DNA of 64,000 nucleotides from Acidobacteriota bacterium (GCA_016184455.1 JACPCS010000136.1:29065-93064); one strand, 5' to 3'; positions 1 to 9,397 are shown, counted from the first letter of the stretch. Program-made: numbers and translations. Notes: generated by a model not told the origin, from the letters alone.

Positions 1-1327
1 TGTTCGTCGTCAGGTGGTCGCGTACGAACGCATGCACCGATGCGGGCGTCGCCGAGCGGTAGCGCTGGATGTCCTTGGCCAGGAAGTCGGGCGTGCCAAG
101 GTAGTGGTTGTACATGTTCAGCCGGTCCGCCACGCCGCCGAACCCGCCGAGCCGCTCGAGGCCGCCGACGATCGCCGTCTCGATCGTGTTGCGCGCCTGC
201 TCGAGCTCCGCGGCCGACGGCGGCGCGGCGCCGAGCGCCGCCAGCTCCTCGTCGATCGCGCGCTCCAGCTCCTCGACCGTGTGCCCGGGCCGGGCGGTCG
301 CCTGGACGCGGAACATCGAGCCGAGCGTCAGCGACTCCTGAAACGCGACGACGTTCTGCGCGATCTGCTTTTCGTAGACCAGCTTCTTGTACAGGCGGCT
401 GGCGCGGCCGCCGCCGAGCACGTGTGCCGCGAGCTCGGCGTCCGCGTCGCCGGGCGCGAAGATCCGCGGGGTGAGCCACGTCATGTAGACACGCGGCAGC
501 TCGACGCGCGACGGCACGACCTTCTGCCGCTCGGCCGTGATTGGCGGCGTCTTCGCCGTAATCGGCGGCACCGCCGGTCCGCGCCGCAGCGTCCCGAAGT
601 ACTGCTCCACGAGCGTCTTCGTCTGGGCCACCTCGATGTCGCCCACGATCGCGAGGCTCGCGTTGTTCGGCGCGTAGTACTGCCGGAAGAACCGGTTCAC
701 GTCGTCGAGCCGCACGGCCTGGATGTCCTCGTGCGTGCCGATCACGTTGCCGTAGTACGGATGCCCGGGAGGAAACAGCGTCTGGATGAGCGCTTCCTCG
801 GCAAGGCCGTAGGGCTGGTTCTCGACGCTCTGCCGGCGTTCGTTGCGGACGACGTCCTGCTGGTTCGAGAGCGCCGCCTGGTCGACCTTCTCGAGGAGAT
901 ACCCCATGCGATCCGACTCGAGCCACAGCGCGAGCGCGAGCTGATTCGCGGGGACCGTCTCGAAGTAGTTGGTGCGGTCGTAGTCGGTGGTGCCGTTCAG
1001 GCCGGTGGCGCCGGCCGCCTCGAGCAGTTGAAAGTGGCCGTCCGGCGGCACGTGCTTCGAGCCCTGGAACATCATGTGCTCGAACAGGTGCGCGAAGCCG
1101 GTGCGCCCCGGCTCCTCGTTGGCCGGACCGACGTGGTACCACAGGTTCACCGCGACGACCGGAAGCCGCCGATCCTGGCGGACGATCACCTCCAGCCCGT
1201 TCGGAAGCGTGAACTTCTCGAAGTCGAGCCGCGGGATGTCGCTCTGGCCACGTACGGAGCGCCCGGCTTCAGCCGGACCGAGCAGGATGAATGCGACGAC
1301 AAGGCCAACGAACGCGCGCGTACGCAT
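1..1327 (-). CDS. M16 family metallopeptidase (insulinase-like), 3' end beyond window
   Basis: Minus strand opens with ATG at 1327 and a signal-peptide-like N-terminus; contains FAHLFEHMMFQGSKHV (HxxEH zinc motif). The + strand ORF 14-1522 is antisense. Confidence 0.85.
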   Translation of the reverse strand, partial: MRTRAFVGLVVAFILLGPAEAGRSVRGQSDIPRLDFEKFTLPNGLEVIVRQDRRLPVVAVNLWYHVGPANEEPGRTGFAHLFEHMMFQGSKHVPPDGHFQLLEAAGATGLNGTTDYDRTNYFETVPANQLALALWLESDRMGYLLEKVDQAALSNQQDVVRNERRQSVENQPYGLAEEALIQTLFPPGHPYYGNVIGTHEDIQAVRLDDVNRFFRQYYAPNNASLAIVGDIEVAQTKTLVEQYFGTLRRGPAVPPITAKTPPITAERQKVVPSRVELPRVYMTWLTPRIFAPGDADAELAAHVLGGGRASRLYKKLVYEKQIAQNVVAFQESLTLGSMFRVQATARPGHTVEELERAIDEELAALGAAPPSAAELEQARNTIETAIVGGLERLGGFGGVADRLNMYNHYLGTPDFLAKDIQRYRSATPASVHAFVRDHLTTN

Positions 1328-1331
1328 CGAC

Positions 1332-2000
1332 TTACTCCTTCAGCGGGACATTACGACCACCCCAACGCGCAAAATCCGCGCGTTGGGGGCCCCGGTTGTC
1401 CAGGCTCGCCCACAGATACCAGCAGGCGACCGATCGGTACGGACGCCAGGCCTCGCCGAGCCGCAGGAGGCGCGTGGGCGAGGGCGCAGTGCGCAGACGA
1501 TACGCCCGCTGCACGGCTTTGACAATGCCCAGATCGCCGACCGGCAGCACGTCAGGACGATGCAGGCGAAACATCAGGAACATCTCGGCCGTCCACCGGC
1601 CGATCCCCTTGACCTCCGTCAATGCGGCGATCACCTCGTCGTCCGGCAGACGGTCCAGGGCGGCGAGCGGCAGTGAGCCCTGCTCCACCCGGCGGCACAG
1701 GTCGCGCACGTAGGCGAGCTTCTGCGCGCTGAGACCGACGGCGCGGAGACGCGCGTCGGGCGTGGCCGCGACGGCCCCCGGCGTCGGAGTGCCATCGTAG
1801 AGCGCTGCGAATCGGCCCTCGATGGTGGCCGACGCCCTGGTCGACAGCTGCTGCGAAATGATGGCGTGGACGAGCGCCCGGAACGGATCGGTGTGCTGCG
1901 CATCGGCGAGGCCGCACGGTCCGTAGCGGCGAATCAAATCGCGTAACACCGGATCGCGGCGGGCGAGCAGGCGTCTGGCCCTCGTGTAATCGATCGACAC
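1332..2000 (-). CDS. DNA-3-methyladenine glycosylase II-like (HhH-GPD)
   Basis: ALVHAIISQQLSTRASATI, LTEVKGIGRWTAEMFLMF: HhH-GPD motif with catalytic Asp region. Confidence 0.85.
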   Translation of the reverse strand: MSIDYTRARRLLARRDPVLRDLIRRYGPCGLADAQHTDPFRALVHAIISQQLSTRASATIEGRFAALYDGTPTPGAVAATPDARLRAVGLSAQKLAYVRDLCRRVEQGSLPLAALDRLPDDEVIAALTEVKGIGRWTAEMFLMFRLHRPDVLPVGDLGIVKAVQRAYRLRTAPSPTRLLRLGEAWRPYRSVACWYLWASLDNRGPQRADFARWGGRNVPLKE

Positions 2001-2002
2001 GC

Positions 2003-2710
2003 CTAGGGGAGCTCCGCCGTCAGGGTCACCTGCGCGCGGAACTCGATCTGCCCCACGGCGATTGGCGGCGCGTCCGACGCCTGGAATGCCTCACGCGCCG
2101 CGATCACGGGGGGCGGCGGGCGTGACACGACCCCGTGTTCTTCGATGCGAACCACGCGTCCAATAGTATCGCCACGCAGGCCGCGCACGACGGCGTTCGC
2201 TCTGTCGAAGGCATCCTCGACGGCACGCCGCAGCGCCTCGCGCTCGAGCGTGGCGCTGTCCTTGACATCGAACCGGATGCCGGCGACGGCGGTCGCGCCC
2301 GATTCGACGCCGTTCTCCAGCAGCTCGCCGACGCGCTCGACCTCATCCACACGGATCTCGATGGTGTTGCGTGCCACGTAACCGCGCGGCACGCGGCGAT
2401 TGTTCACGAAGTCCCACTCCTGCTGCAGGTCGTACGCGATCGTGCGAATCGCGTCCGCCGGCACACCGGCCGCGCGCAGTGTGTCCTGGACGGGCTTCAT
2501 GATCTCCGCGTTGCGCCGCTGCGCCTCCCGCGGGTTGCCGGCGCGCGACTCCGCCGTCAGCGTGATCCACGCACGATCGGGCGGGGCCTGCACGAGCCCC
2601 TCGCCGGTCACGACGACGACGGAGGCGTTGGGCGTCTGCTGGGCCGCCGCGGCGGCCGGCAGGGCGAGCACGAGGATGAGGACGGCGGCGCGAATCTGCG
2701 GCTGACTCAC
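2003..2710 (-). CDS. SIMPL domain (DUF541) secreted protein
   Basis: Signal peptide; VVVTGEGLVQAPPDRAWITLTAESRAGNPREAQRRNAEIMKPV typical of SIMPL family. Confidence 0.8.
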   Translation of the reverse strand: MSQPQIRAAVLILVLALPAAAAAQQTPNASVVVVTGEGLVQAPPDRAWITLTAESRAGNPREAQRRNAEIMKPVQDTLRAAGVPADAIRTIAYDLQQEWDFVNNRRVPRGYVARNTIEIRVDEVERVGELLENGVESGATAVAGIRFDVKDSATLEREALRRAVEDAFDRANAVVRGLRGDTIGRVVRIEEHGVVSRPPPPVIAAREAFQASDAPPIAVGQIEFRAQVTLTAELP

Positions 2711-2802
2711 GATGTCTCCTTTCAGCGGCAGGGCCCTCTCTATTGTGACGCGCGGCGGCCTGCTCAGGTTTGGAGGCGCGGCGCGCGTGCCACAATGTCG
2801 CC

Positions 2803-3231
2803 GTGGAGATCTCGCAGGTCCGGAAACGGCTCACGCAGGCCATCACCGCCGCGCGCGAACGGGCGCGCCGCCGGCGCGAGCAGACGGCCGAGGCCGAGAC
2901 GGCCTACACGGCCTTCCTCCAGCAGGTCGCGACGCCCGTCACCAAGCAGCTCGCAAACGCGCTCAAGGCCGAGGGCTATCTCTTTACCGTCTTCACGCCG
3001 GGCGATGGGCTTCGCCTCGCTTCCGACCGCGGCCGCGACGACTACGTCGAGTTCGCGCTCGACACGGCCGCCGAGCCGCCGCAGGTCATCGGCCGTATCA
3101 GCCTGACACGCGGCTCGCGCACGCTCACCGACGAGCGACCCATCAGGCCCGGCGCGGCGCCGAGCGCGATTGCAGAAGAGGACGTCCTGAGCTTTCTGCT
3201 CGACGCGCTGGGGCCGTGGTTGGACCGGTGA
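2803..3231 (+). CDS. hypothetical protein
   Basis: Open frame with coding-like composition; GTG start at 2803. Confidence 0.55.
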   Translation: MEISQVRKRLTQAITAARERARRRREQTAEAETAYTAFLQQVATPVTKQLANALKAEGYLFTVFTPGDGLRLASDRGRDDYVEFALDTAAEPPQVIGRISLTRGSRTLTDERPIRPGAAPSAIAEEDVLSFLLDALGPWLDR

Positions 3232-3295
3232 TCCCTGATCTCACCTAGATTAAGGACTAAAGACGAGAGACTAGCTAAAGACCAAAGACGAACGG

Positions 3296-4000
3296 CTACG
3301 CCTTCCGCGCCGTGTGGATCGCCATCAGGCCGCCCAGCACCGGCACGACACGGACGTCCGTGAATCCCACCTGATCCATCAGCCGCGCCACCCCGTTCGC
3401 ACCGGGATACAGCCGGATCGACTCGGGAATGTAGCGATATGTGTCCGGGTCTCGGTGCAACGCCAGGCCCAGCGTCGAGCCGACGACAGTCAGGTACGCG
3501 AGATAGACGGCGCGCACGATCGGGTTCTCCGGCCGATTGAAGTCGAGCGACAGCAGCCGCCCGCCTGGCGCGAGCACACGGTGAATCTCGACGAGCGCGG
3601 CGCGGAGATCGGGCACGTTGCGCAGTCCATAGCCGGTGGTCACGACGTCGAACCGCGCAGCACCGAACGGGAGCGCCAGCATGTCGGCGGTGACGAGATG
3701 CGTCTTCGTCCCACGATCGCGTGCCAGCTCCAGCATCCGGTGCGTGATGTCGACGCCCACGGCAAGGCGCGCCCGCTCGGCCGCCGCGAACAGCAGATCG
3801 CCGGTGCCGCAGGCCAGGTCGAGCACCCGGTCGCGGGCGCCGAGGCCGGCCAGCTCGATGAGCCGGCGCTTCCAACGCCGATCGCGGCCGTACGAGAGCA
3901 CGACCGTGATGAAGTCGTAGCGGTCGGCAATCGCCGCAAACAGCCGCCGCACGTAGCGGCGCTTGCCTTCAGGAGTGGAGATGGTGGAACGGAGTCTCAA
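3296..4000 (-). CDS. ubiE: demethylmenaquinone/ubiquinone methyltransferase (UbiE/MenG)
   Basis: YDFITVVLSYGRDRRWKRRLI, VLDLACGTGDLL, GYGLRNVPD, LSLDFNRPENPI. Start uncertain (TTG 4000 assumed). Confidence 0.88.
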   Translation of the reverse strand: MRLRSTISTPEGKRRYVRRLFAAIADRYDFITVVLSYGRDRRWKRRLIELAGLGARDRVLDLACGTGDLLFAAAERARLAVGVDITHRMLELARDRGTKTHLVTADMLALPFGAARFDVVTTGYGLRNVPDLRAALVEIHRVLAPGGRLLSLDFNRPENPIVRAVYLAYLTVVGSTLGLALHRDPDTYRYIPESIRLYPGANGVARLMDQVGFTDVRVVPVLGGLMAIHTARKA

Positions 4001-4077
4001 AGCGGGGCCTCCGGCCGGGGGCCCCCATCGCGCCTGCGCGATGGGGTGGCGTCGCGCGGACTTTGCGCGTTGGGGTG

Positions 4078-4473
4078 CTAGTTGACGCGGATCGTACCCC
4101 GCATCATCAGCCGGTGAGGACGGCAGACGTACTCGTAGGTGCCCGGCGTCTTCGGCATGTCGATGACGATGGTCTCGGTCTCGTTCCACGTAATCGGATC
4201 GAGCGCGGCGTCGAGCACCGGGACGGCAAAGTCGTGCGTCATCCCGCGATCCCGATTCTCGAGCACGACGCGCACCCGCTCGCCCGCCCGGACCTCCAGC
4301 GTCGGGTTCGGCGTGTGCAGATCGTCTTCGAAGTAAAAGGCCATGTCGTGCACGACGAGCGTGATCTCGCGCGACGGCGTGCTGCTCACCGCGGGCAGCA
4401 GCGCCACGAGCACCATGAGCAGCGCGAGCGCCGCCACAGCGCGTCCCGAAATCGTGCGACCACAGATACTCAT
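4078..4473 (-). CDS. cupredoxin-domain secreted protein
   Basis: Signal peptide plus blue-copper-like C-terminus PGTYEYVCRPHRLMMRGTIRV. Confidence 0.75.
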   Translation of the reverse strand: MSICGRTISGRAVAALALLMVLVALLPAVSSTPSREITLVVHDMAFYFEDDLHTPNPTLEVRAGERVRVVLENRDRGMTHDFAVPVLDAALDPITWNETETIVIDMPKTPGTYEYVCRPHRLMMRGTIRVN

Positions 4474-5645
4474 CCGACCAGCATCCCTGTGACGTACATC
4501 ACCGCGAAACCGGCACACAGCCCCGCGAGCACCGGCCCCGTGGCCAGCACCCGGGCGATCGACCCTTCGCGCGTCATTTGTCGCACGATCTGGCCGACGA
4601 CCTGCGCGATCGCGCCGACGCCGATCGCGAGGAAGACCACCGACCAGACCGGCGAGTAGACGAACCCGCCCAGCCACGCGCCAGCAATCGTCGGCACGCC
4701 GCCGATGAGGCCGAGCGTGACCAGCCTGGCGAGCGCCACCGGCCGCCGCTCCCGCGCGAGCGGCGCGACGATGGCCAGCCCCTCGGTCGTGTTGTGCAGC
4801 GTGAACCCCACGATGAGGAGCGTGCCGAGCGCCGCCTCGCCCAACGCAAACGCAGAGCCGATCGCAAGGCCTTCACCAAAGTTATGAAGGCCGATGCCGA
4901 CGGCGATGAGCATCGCCAGCACCCAGCCGAGCCCCGCATCCGCACTCCGACCGCGCCCTTTGAGCCAGCCACCGACCCCTTCGAGGAGCAAGTACGCGCC
5001 GACGGCCGCCAGCGCGAAGAGGACGACTCCCTGGAACGACTCGGGCAGCAGCCCCGCAGCCTCGAACCCTTCGCTGGTGCCGTCGACGAGCAGAAAGACG
5101 AGCAGTCCGACGGTGAGCGCCAGCAGGAAGTCCATGCCGCGCGCGGAAAGGCGCGTCATGAAGGGAAACCAGAGGAGGCCGATGACAACTGGAATCACGC
5201 CGACGTAGAGACCGATGAGCGTGAACACGCCAAAGAACCGCGCGCTCGGCCGCGGGGTCTCGACCGCGACGGGAATCTCGTGCTCGAAGGCCGTGCCGGT
5301 GGACGTGAGCAGGCGCACCACGTGCGCTTCGCCTTCGACCCACGGATACGGAATGCGCAGCGTCGTCCGTCCCAGATGCCGCAGCGCGACCCCGTTGTCC
5401 GCCGTAAACGTCCAGAACGCGTCGTCGACCTGCACCTGCGCGATCGTGACCCGGTCAGGGCCGTCGTTCATGACGCTGGCGACGATCGTGCCCCGCTCGA
5501 GCGTCACGCGCTGAAAGGTGACCCGCTCGACCGGCGGAAAGTTCTCGCCCCTCACCGCATCAGCGGGCCCCGACCGGACGATCACGGCGAGGAGCGCGCC
5601 AAGGAGCAGAAGCGGCACGAGCGCGAGCAGCAGGCGGCGCGTCAC
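4470..5645 (-). CDS. ZIP family metal permease with extracytoplasmic N-terminal domain
   Basis: HNFGEGLAIGSAF and HNTTEGLAI ZIP metal-site motifs; about 8 hydrophobic segments; overlaps neighbours. Confidence 0.85.
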   Translation of the reverse strand: MTRRLLLALVPLLLLGALLAVIVRSGPADAVRGENFPPVERVTFQRVTLERGTIVASVMNDGPDRVTIAQVQVDDAFWTFTADNGVALRHLGRTTLRIPYPWVEGEAHVVRLLTSTGTAFEHEIPVAVETPRPSARFFGVFTLIGLYVGVIPVVIGLLWFPFMTRLSARGMDFLLALTVGLLVFLLVDGTSEGFEAAGLLPESFQGVVLFALAAVGAYLLLEGVGGWLKGRGRSADAGLGWVLAMLIAVGIGLHNFGEGLAIGSAFALGEAALGTLLIVGFTLHNTTEGLAIVAPLARERRPVALARLVTLGLIGGVPTIAGAWLGGFVYSPVWSVVFLAIGVGAIAQVVGQIVRQMTREGSIARVLATGPVLAGLCAGFAVMYVTGMLVG

Positions 5646-6637
5646 GTGGTGCGCACCTCCTCCGCGCGGAACAGCCCCATCCAGCCGAGCTCTGCGAACT
5701 CGGTCTGATGCGCGTGAAACATGAAGTCGCCCGGGTACCGGAACGTCGTCTCGAGGATCGCGCGCTCGGCCTGGCAGAGCATCAGCGTGTCGGTCTTCTC
5801 CAACGGTGTGAGCGAGGTGCCGGTGCGATAGACGTCGAAGAACATCGCGTGCAGGTGAAAGCTGTTGACGGGATCGAACTCGGTGAAGTTGACGAGGTAG
5901 ATCCGGACCAGACGCCCGACCTGCACGCGAATCGGCTCGTGGACGTACGCGTTGGCAACCGTGTTCACGGCGTACACGTCGTTCTCGACGTCGAAGTTCG
6001 TCTTCGGGTCGACAATGAAGGCCCCGTAGAGTCCTTTGTGGATGTGGCGCTTCAGCGGAACCGTATGACAGTGGTAGTGGTGGAGCCCGAACGGGTCCGC
6101 ATCGAACTCATAGACGAACGTCTCGCCCGGGTGCACCTCCTGCCCCGCGAGCGCGCCGTCCATCTCGGTCGGGTGCCAGCCGTGGAAGTGAATCGAGTGC
6201 GGATGCGTCCCGAGGTTCCGGAAGGTGATCCGGATCCGGTCCCCTTCGGTCGCGCGGATGGTGGGGCCCGGCACCTGCCCGTTGTAGGTCCAGGCGGGGA
6301 AGAACAGGCCGGGGGCGATTTCGATCTCGCGATCGACGGCGAAGACGTCGTACTCACGCAGGAGCGTGCCGTCGCCGCGCGGGGTCTCGCGATAGAACCG
6401 CGAGCGCTCGCTGGGCGGCAGGTCCGAGAAGTTCCAGCTCCGCAGGTACGCCGAGGGGTTGAAGCCGCCGGCTGAGGTGCGGCCGACGGTTCCCATCACG
6501 TGCGCATCGTGTCGGGGGTGGTATGCGAGCGTCGAGCCGGGCGCCTGTCCGCTCAGCCGAGCTCCGCCGATGACGCTGCCGGCCAGCGATGCGAGTCCCG
6601 AGGCCCGCAGCCACGCCCGCCTGCTGAGGCTCCACAT
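5642..6637 (-). CDS. multicopper oxidase (type 3)
   Basis: HPHSIHFHGWHP, HHYHCHTVPLKRHIHKGLYG, HLHAMFFDVY, FMFHAHQTEFAELGWMGLF copper motifs. Confidence 0.9.
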   Translation of the reverse strand: MWSLSRRAWLRASGLASLAGSVIGGARLSGQAPGSTLAYHPRHDAHVMGTVGRTSAGGFNPSAYLRSWNFSDLPPSERSRFYRETPRGDGTLLREYDVFAVDREIEIAPGLFFPAWTYNGQVPGPTIRATEGDRIRITFRNLGTHPHSIHFHGWHPTEMDGALAGQEVHPGETFVYEFDADPFGLHHYHCHTVPLKRHIHKGLYGAFIVDPKTNFDVENDVYAVNTVANAYVHEPIRVQVGRLVRIYLVNFTEFDPVNSFHLHAMFFDVYRTGTSLTPLEKTDTLMLCQAERAILETTFRYPGDFMFHAHQTEFAELGWMGLFRAEEVRTT

Positions 6638-6653
6638 TTTGAATGATCAAAAT
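6636..6653. promoter_or_regulatory. candidate operator: perfect 7-bp inverted repeat ATTTTGA-ATGA-TCAAAAT
   Basis: Inverted repeat overlapping the start of the multicopper oxidase gene, in the divergent region facing a DtxR-type regulator. Confidence 0.4.
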
Positions 6654-6719
6654 TACTTCACCCATCCGTGGAAGTCAAATCGTCGGCCCATCAAAGTCCG
6701 GGTTACACTAGCTGAGAAC

Positions 6720-8153
6720 ATGCTCCCGTCGAGCACGGTCGAGAACTACCTGAAGGCCATCTACCTGGGCTCCAGCGCCACGGGGCAACCCGACCACCTG
6801 CTGGCGATGGGACAGCTCGCCTCGGCGCTCGGCGTCGCGCCGGGAACGGCGACGACGATGGTGAAGACGCTGGCGGAATCGGGGCTGGTCCGGTACGAGC
6901 CGTACGCCGGCGTGACGCTCACGTCGGCCGGCCAGAAGCTCGCCGCAATGGTCGTGCGGCGGCACCGAGTCATCGAGCTCTTCCTCGTCCGCATGATGGG
7001 CTACGGGTGGGACGAGGTGCACGACGAGGCGGAGCAGCTCGAACACGTGGTGTCGGAGCGGCTCATCGACCGCATGGACGAGATGCTCGGCCGGCCTGAG
7101 GTCGACCCGCACGGCGATCCGATTCCGGACGCCGAGGGGGTCGTCAAGCCGCAGCTCGCGCAGAGCCTGCTCACGTGTCCGCTGAACACGCGCGTGACCA
7201 TCACGCGCGTCCTCGATCAGGACAAGAGCTTCCTCCGGTTCATCGAGCGCCACCAGCTCAAGCCCGGCGAGGCCATCGAGGTCGAGGACCGCGACGAGGC
7301 CTCCGACAGCGTGCGTGTGCGCGGGAAGGACGATCAGCGCATCACGATCGGGACGCGTGCGGCGTCGAAGCTCCTCGTCCACGTCTCTGCCGCGCTGCTG
7401 CTGGTGCTGGGACTCTCGGTACCGGCGTCCGCGCAGCCGCAGATGCCGTTCGGCATCCTCGACAACTCGTTCTTCGTCGAAGAGGCATTCAACCAGGACG
7501 CCGGCATTTTCCAGAACATCTTCGGCGTCCACCTGGTCGGCGGTGGCGACTGGGAGGCGGGCTTCACGCAGGAGTGGCCGCTCGCCAGCCACACGCATCA
7601 GCTCTCCTTCACCCTGTCGTCACTCGCGGTGAACGGCGCGACCGGCATCGGCGATGTCGCGATCCATTACCGCCGACAGGTCGCGGACGAGACGGAGCGG
7701 ACGCCCGCGTTCTCTCCGCGGCTCTCGCTCATCCTTCCGACGGGCGACCCGGCGCGGGGCCTCGGCAACGGCGGCGCCGGCTGGCAGGTCAATCTCCCCT
7801 TCAGCAAGCAGTTCGGCGATACGTATCTCCACTGGAACGCCGGCTTCACGCACACGCCGAACGCCGACATCGACGGCCGCAAGCACAATCTCTTCACCCC
7901 ACACGCGGCGGTGAGCGGGATCTGGCAGGTCCGGACGATGGTGAATCTGATGCTGGAGTCGGTCGTCGAATGGGCGGACAGCCCCGGCGGACGCGAGACG
8001 GTCTATACCGTGGCGCCCGGCGTCCGCACGGGGTGGAACGTGAGGGACGCACAGGCAATCGTCGGCGTCGGGTTCCCGGTTTCGTTCGCCGACGATGCGA
8101 CGGATGTCGGCGTCTTCGGCTATTTCTCCTACGAGCTGCCGTTTACCCGCTGA
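6720..8153 (+). CDS. DtxR/MntR-family metalloregulator fused in frame to signal-peptide-bearing outer-membrane-type protein
   Basis: N-terminus: SSTVENYLKAIYLG..LGVAPGTATTMVKTLAESGLVRYEPYAGVTLT..RRHRVIELFLV (DtxR) plus FeoA-like domain; then LLVHVSAALLLVLGLSVPASAQPQ and a beta-rich domain, with no intervening stop. Confidence 0.8.
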   Translation: MLPSSTVENYLKAIYLGSSATGQPDHLLAMGQLASALGVAPGTATTMVKTLAESGLVRYEPYAGVTLTSAGQKLAAMVVRRHRVIELFLVRMMGYGWDEVHDEAEQLEHVVSERLIDRMDEMLGRPEVDPHGDPIPDAEGVVKPQLAQSLLTCPLNTRVTITRVLDQDKSFLRFIERHQLKPGEAIEVEDRDEASDSVRVRGKDDQRITIGTRAASKLLVHVSAALLLVLGLSVPASAQPQMPFGILDNSFFVEEAFNQDAGIFQNIFGVHLVGGGDWEAGFTQEWPLASHTHQLSFTLSSLAVNGATGIGDVAIHYRRQVADETERTPAFSPRLSLILPTGDPARGLGNGGAGWQVNLPFSKQFGDTYLHWNAGFTHTPNADIDGRKHNLFTPHAAVSGIWQVRTMVNLMLESVVEWADSPGGRETVYTVAPGVRTGWNVRDAQAIVGVGFPVSFADDATDVGVFGYFSYELPFTR

Positions 8154-8805
8154 GCGCAAAACGCTCGATCACCGCGGCCAGCTGCCACGGATCGCGCGCG
8201 ATCCACTCCTCTCCCGTGAGCCGCTCGGGCGGAAACGCCGCGTAGCCGAACCCCCAGGTCGCCAGGCAGAGACGCACAGCCGCACGCCGGGCCGTCTCGT
8301 GATCGATCGCCGAGTCACCCACGAGCAGCGTGCGGTCGCCGGTTGCGCCGGCGCGTTCCATCATCGCGACGAGCGCGGCGGGATCCGGCTTCCGCGGCAG
8401 CGGGCCGTCGCCGACGACGATCTCGTCAAAGAGCTCGCGGATCCCGAGGCCTGCCAGAATGCGCTCGGACGCACGCCCGGGCTTGTTCGTCAGCACCGCC
8501 ACGCGCGCGTGGCGCCGGGCGATGCGCACCACCTCGGGGATGCCGTCGTAGACGCGCGTGTGGTCGAGCAGCCGCTCGTCGTAGATCTTCAGGAAGCGCG
8601 GAAGGGCGTCGGCGCGCGGCTCGAGCCCGGACGCGGCGAGCGCGCGCTGGACGAGGAGTGCCGCGCCTTCCCCGACCATCGCGCCGATGGCCTCCTCCGC
8701 AAGCGGACGTCCGCCGAGCTCCACGATCAGCTGGTTGGCGGCGTCGGCGAGGTCGCGCCGGGAATCGACGAGCGTGCCGTCGAGATCGAAAACGATAAGC
8801 CGCAT
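8143..8805 (-). CDS. gph: HAD hydrolase, phosphoglycolate phosphatase-like
   Basis: MRLIVFDLDGTLVDS, TNKPGR, LVGDSAIDHETARRA. Confidence 0.85.
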   Translation of the reverse strand: MRLIVFDLDGTLVDSRRDLADAANQLIVELGGRPLAEEAIGAMVGEGAALLVQRALAASGLEPRADALPRFLKIYDERLLDHTRVYDGIPEVVRIARRHARVAVLTNKPGRASERILAGLGIRELFDEIVVGDGPLPRKPDPAALVAMMERAGATGDRTLLVGDSAIDHETARRAAVRLCLATWGFGYAAFPPERLTGEEWIARDPWQLAAVIERFALSG

Positions 8806-8807
8806 TT

Positions 8808-8894
8808 ACGAATTGACGGATTTACGAATTGACGAATTGATATGGCGCGTCCGTATCAAATCCGTCAATTCGAAAATTCGTAAATCCGTCAATG
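8808..8894. repeat. degenerate inverted word repeat (ATTTACGAATTGACGG-type)
   Basis: Left arm CATTTACGAATTGACGGATTTACGAATTGACGAATTGATATGG matches the reverse complement of the right arm with few differences. Confidence 0.85.
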
Positions 8895-9299
8895 TCATCT
8901 GCCGGCGTAGGTCGCCCACGACGTGGGTGTCTCCCAGACGGTGACGCGGACGACGGGAAGCCCCTGCCCGCGGGAGACGTCGAAGAGGAGCTGCGCGATG
9001 CGCTCGACGGTGGGATTGCTGTCGAGCAGGTAGACCGGCTCGCCGAGCGCCTGAAGCGGCTTCACGAGCGGATCGTCGTGGCGCAGAATCATGCGGTGAT
9101 CGATCTCGCGATCGACCCAGCCTTTCACGACGCGTTTGATGTCGCCGAAATCGGCCACCATGTTGCGCGCATCGAGTGCATCGGCCTCGATCTCGATTTC
9201 GGCCACGGCGTTGTGGCCGTGCGGGTGCCTGCACATTCCGTCGTAGTCGAGCAGCCGGTGCCCGTAGCAGAACTCGATGCGCTTGGTGACGGAGTACAT
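8895..9299 (-). CDS. queD: 6-carboxy-5,6,7,8-tetrahydropterin synthase
   Basis: FCYGHRLLDYDGMCRHPHGHNAVAEIEIE, VADFGDIKRVVKGW, DSNPTVERIA. Confidence 0.92.
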   Translation of the reverse strand: MYSVTKRIEFCYGHRLLDYDGMCRHPHGHNAVAEIEIEADALDARNMVADFGDIKRVVKGWVDREIDHRMILRHDDPLVKPLQALGEPVYLLDSNPTVERIAQLLFDVSRGQGLPVVRVTVWETPTSWATYAGR

Positions 9300-9310
9300 C
9301 GCCCTGTAAT

Positions 9311-9396
9311 CTTAACGGTGCAAACTCCCAATTCCCAATTCCCAACTCCCAAGAATCCGAGGTGTTGGGCGTTGGGAGTTGGAGGTTGGGAGTTGA
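9311..9396. repeat. degenerate inverted word repeat (CAACTCCCAATTCCC-type) in divergent intergenic region
   Basis: CAAACTCCCAATTCCCAATTCCCAACTCCCAAG ... TTGGGCGTTGGGAGTTGGAGGTTGGGAGTTG. Confidence 0.85.
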
Positions 9397-9397
9397 C

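Noticed and set aside
14-1522. 502-aa + strand ORF
   Set aside because: Antisense to the M16 peptidase; Arg/Val/Leu-rich translation typical of high-GC shadow frames.
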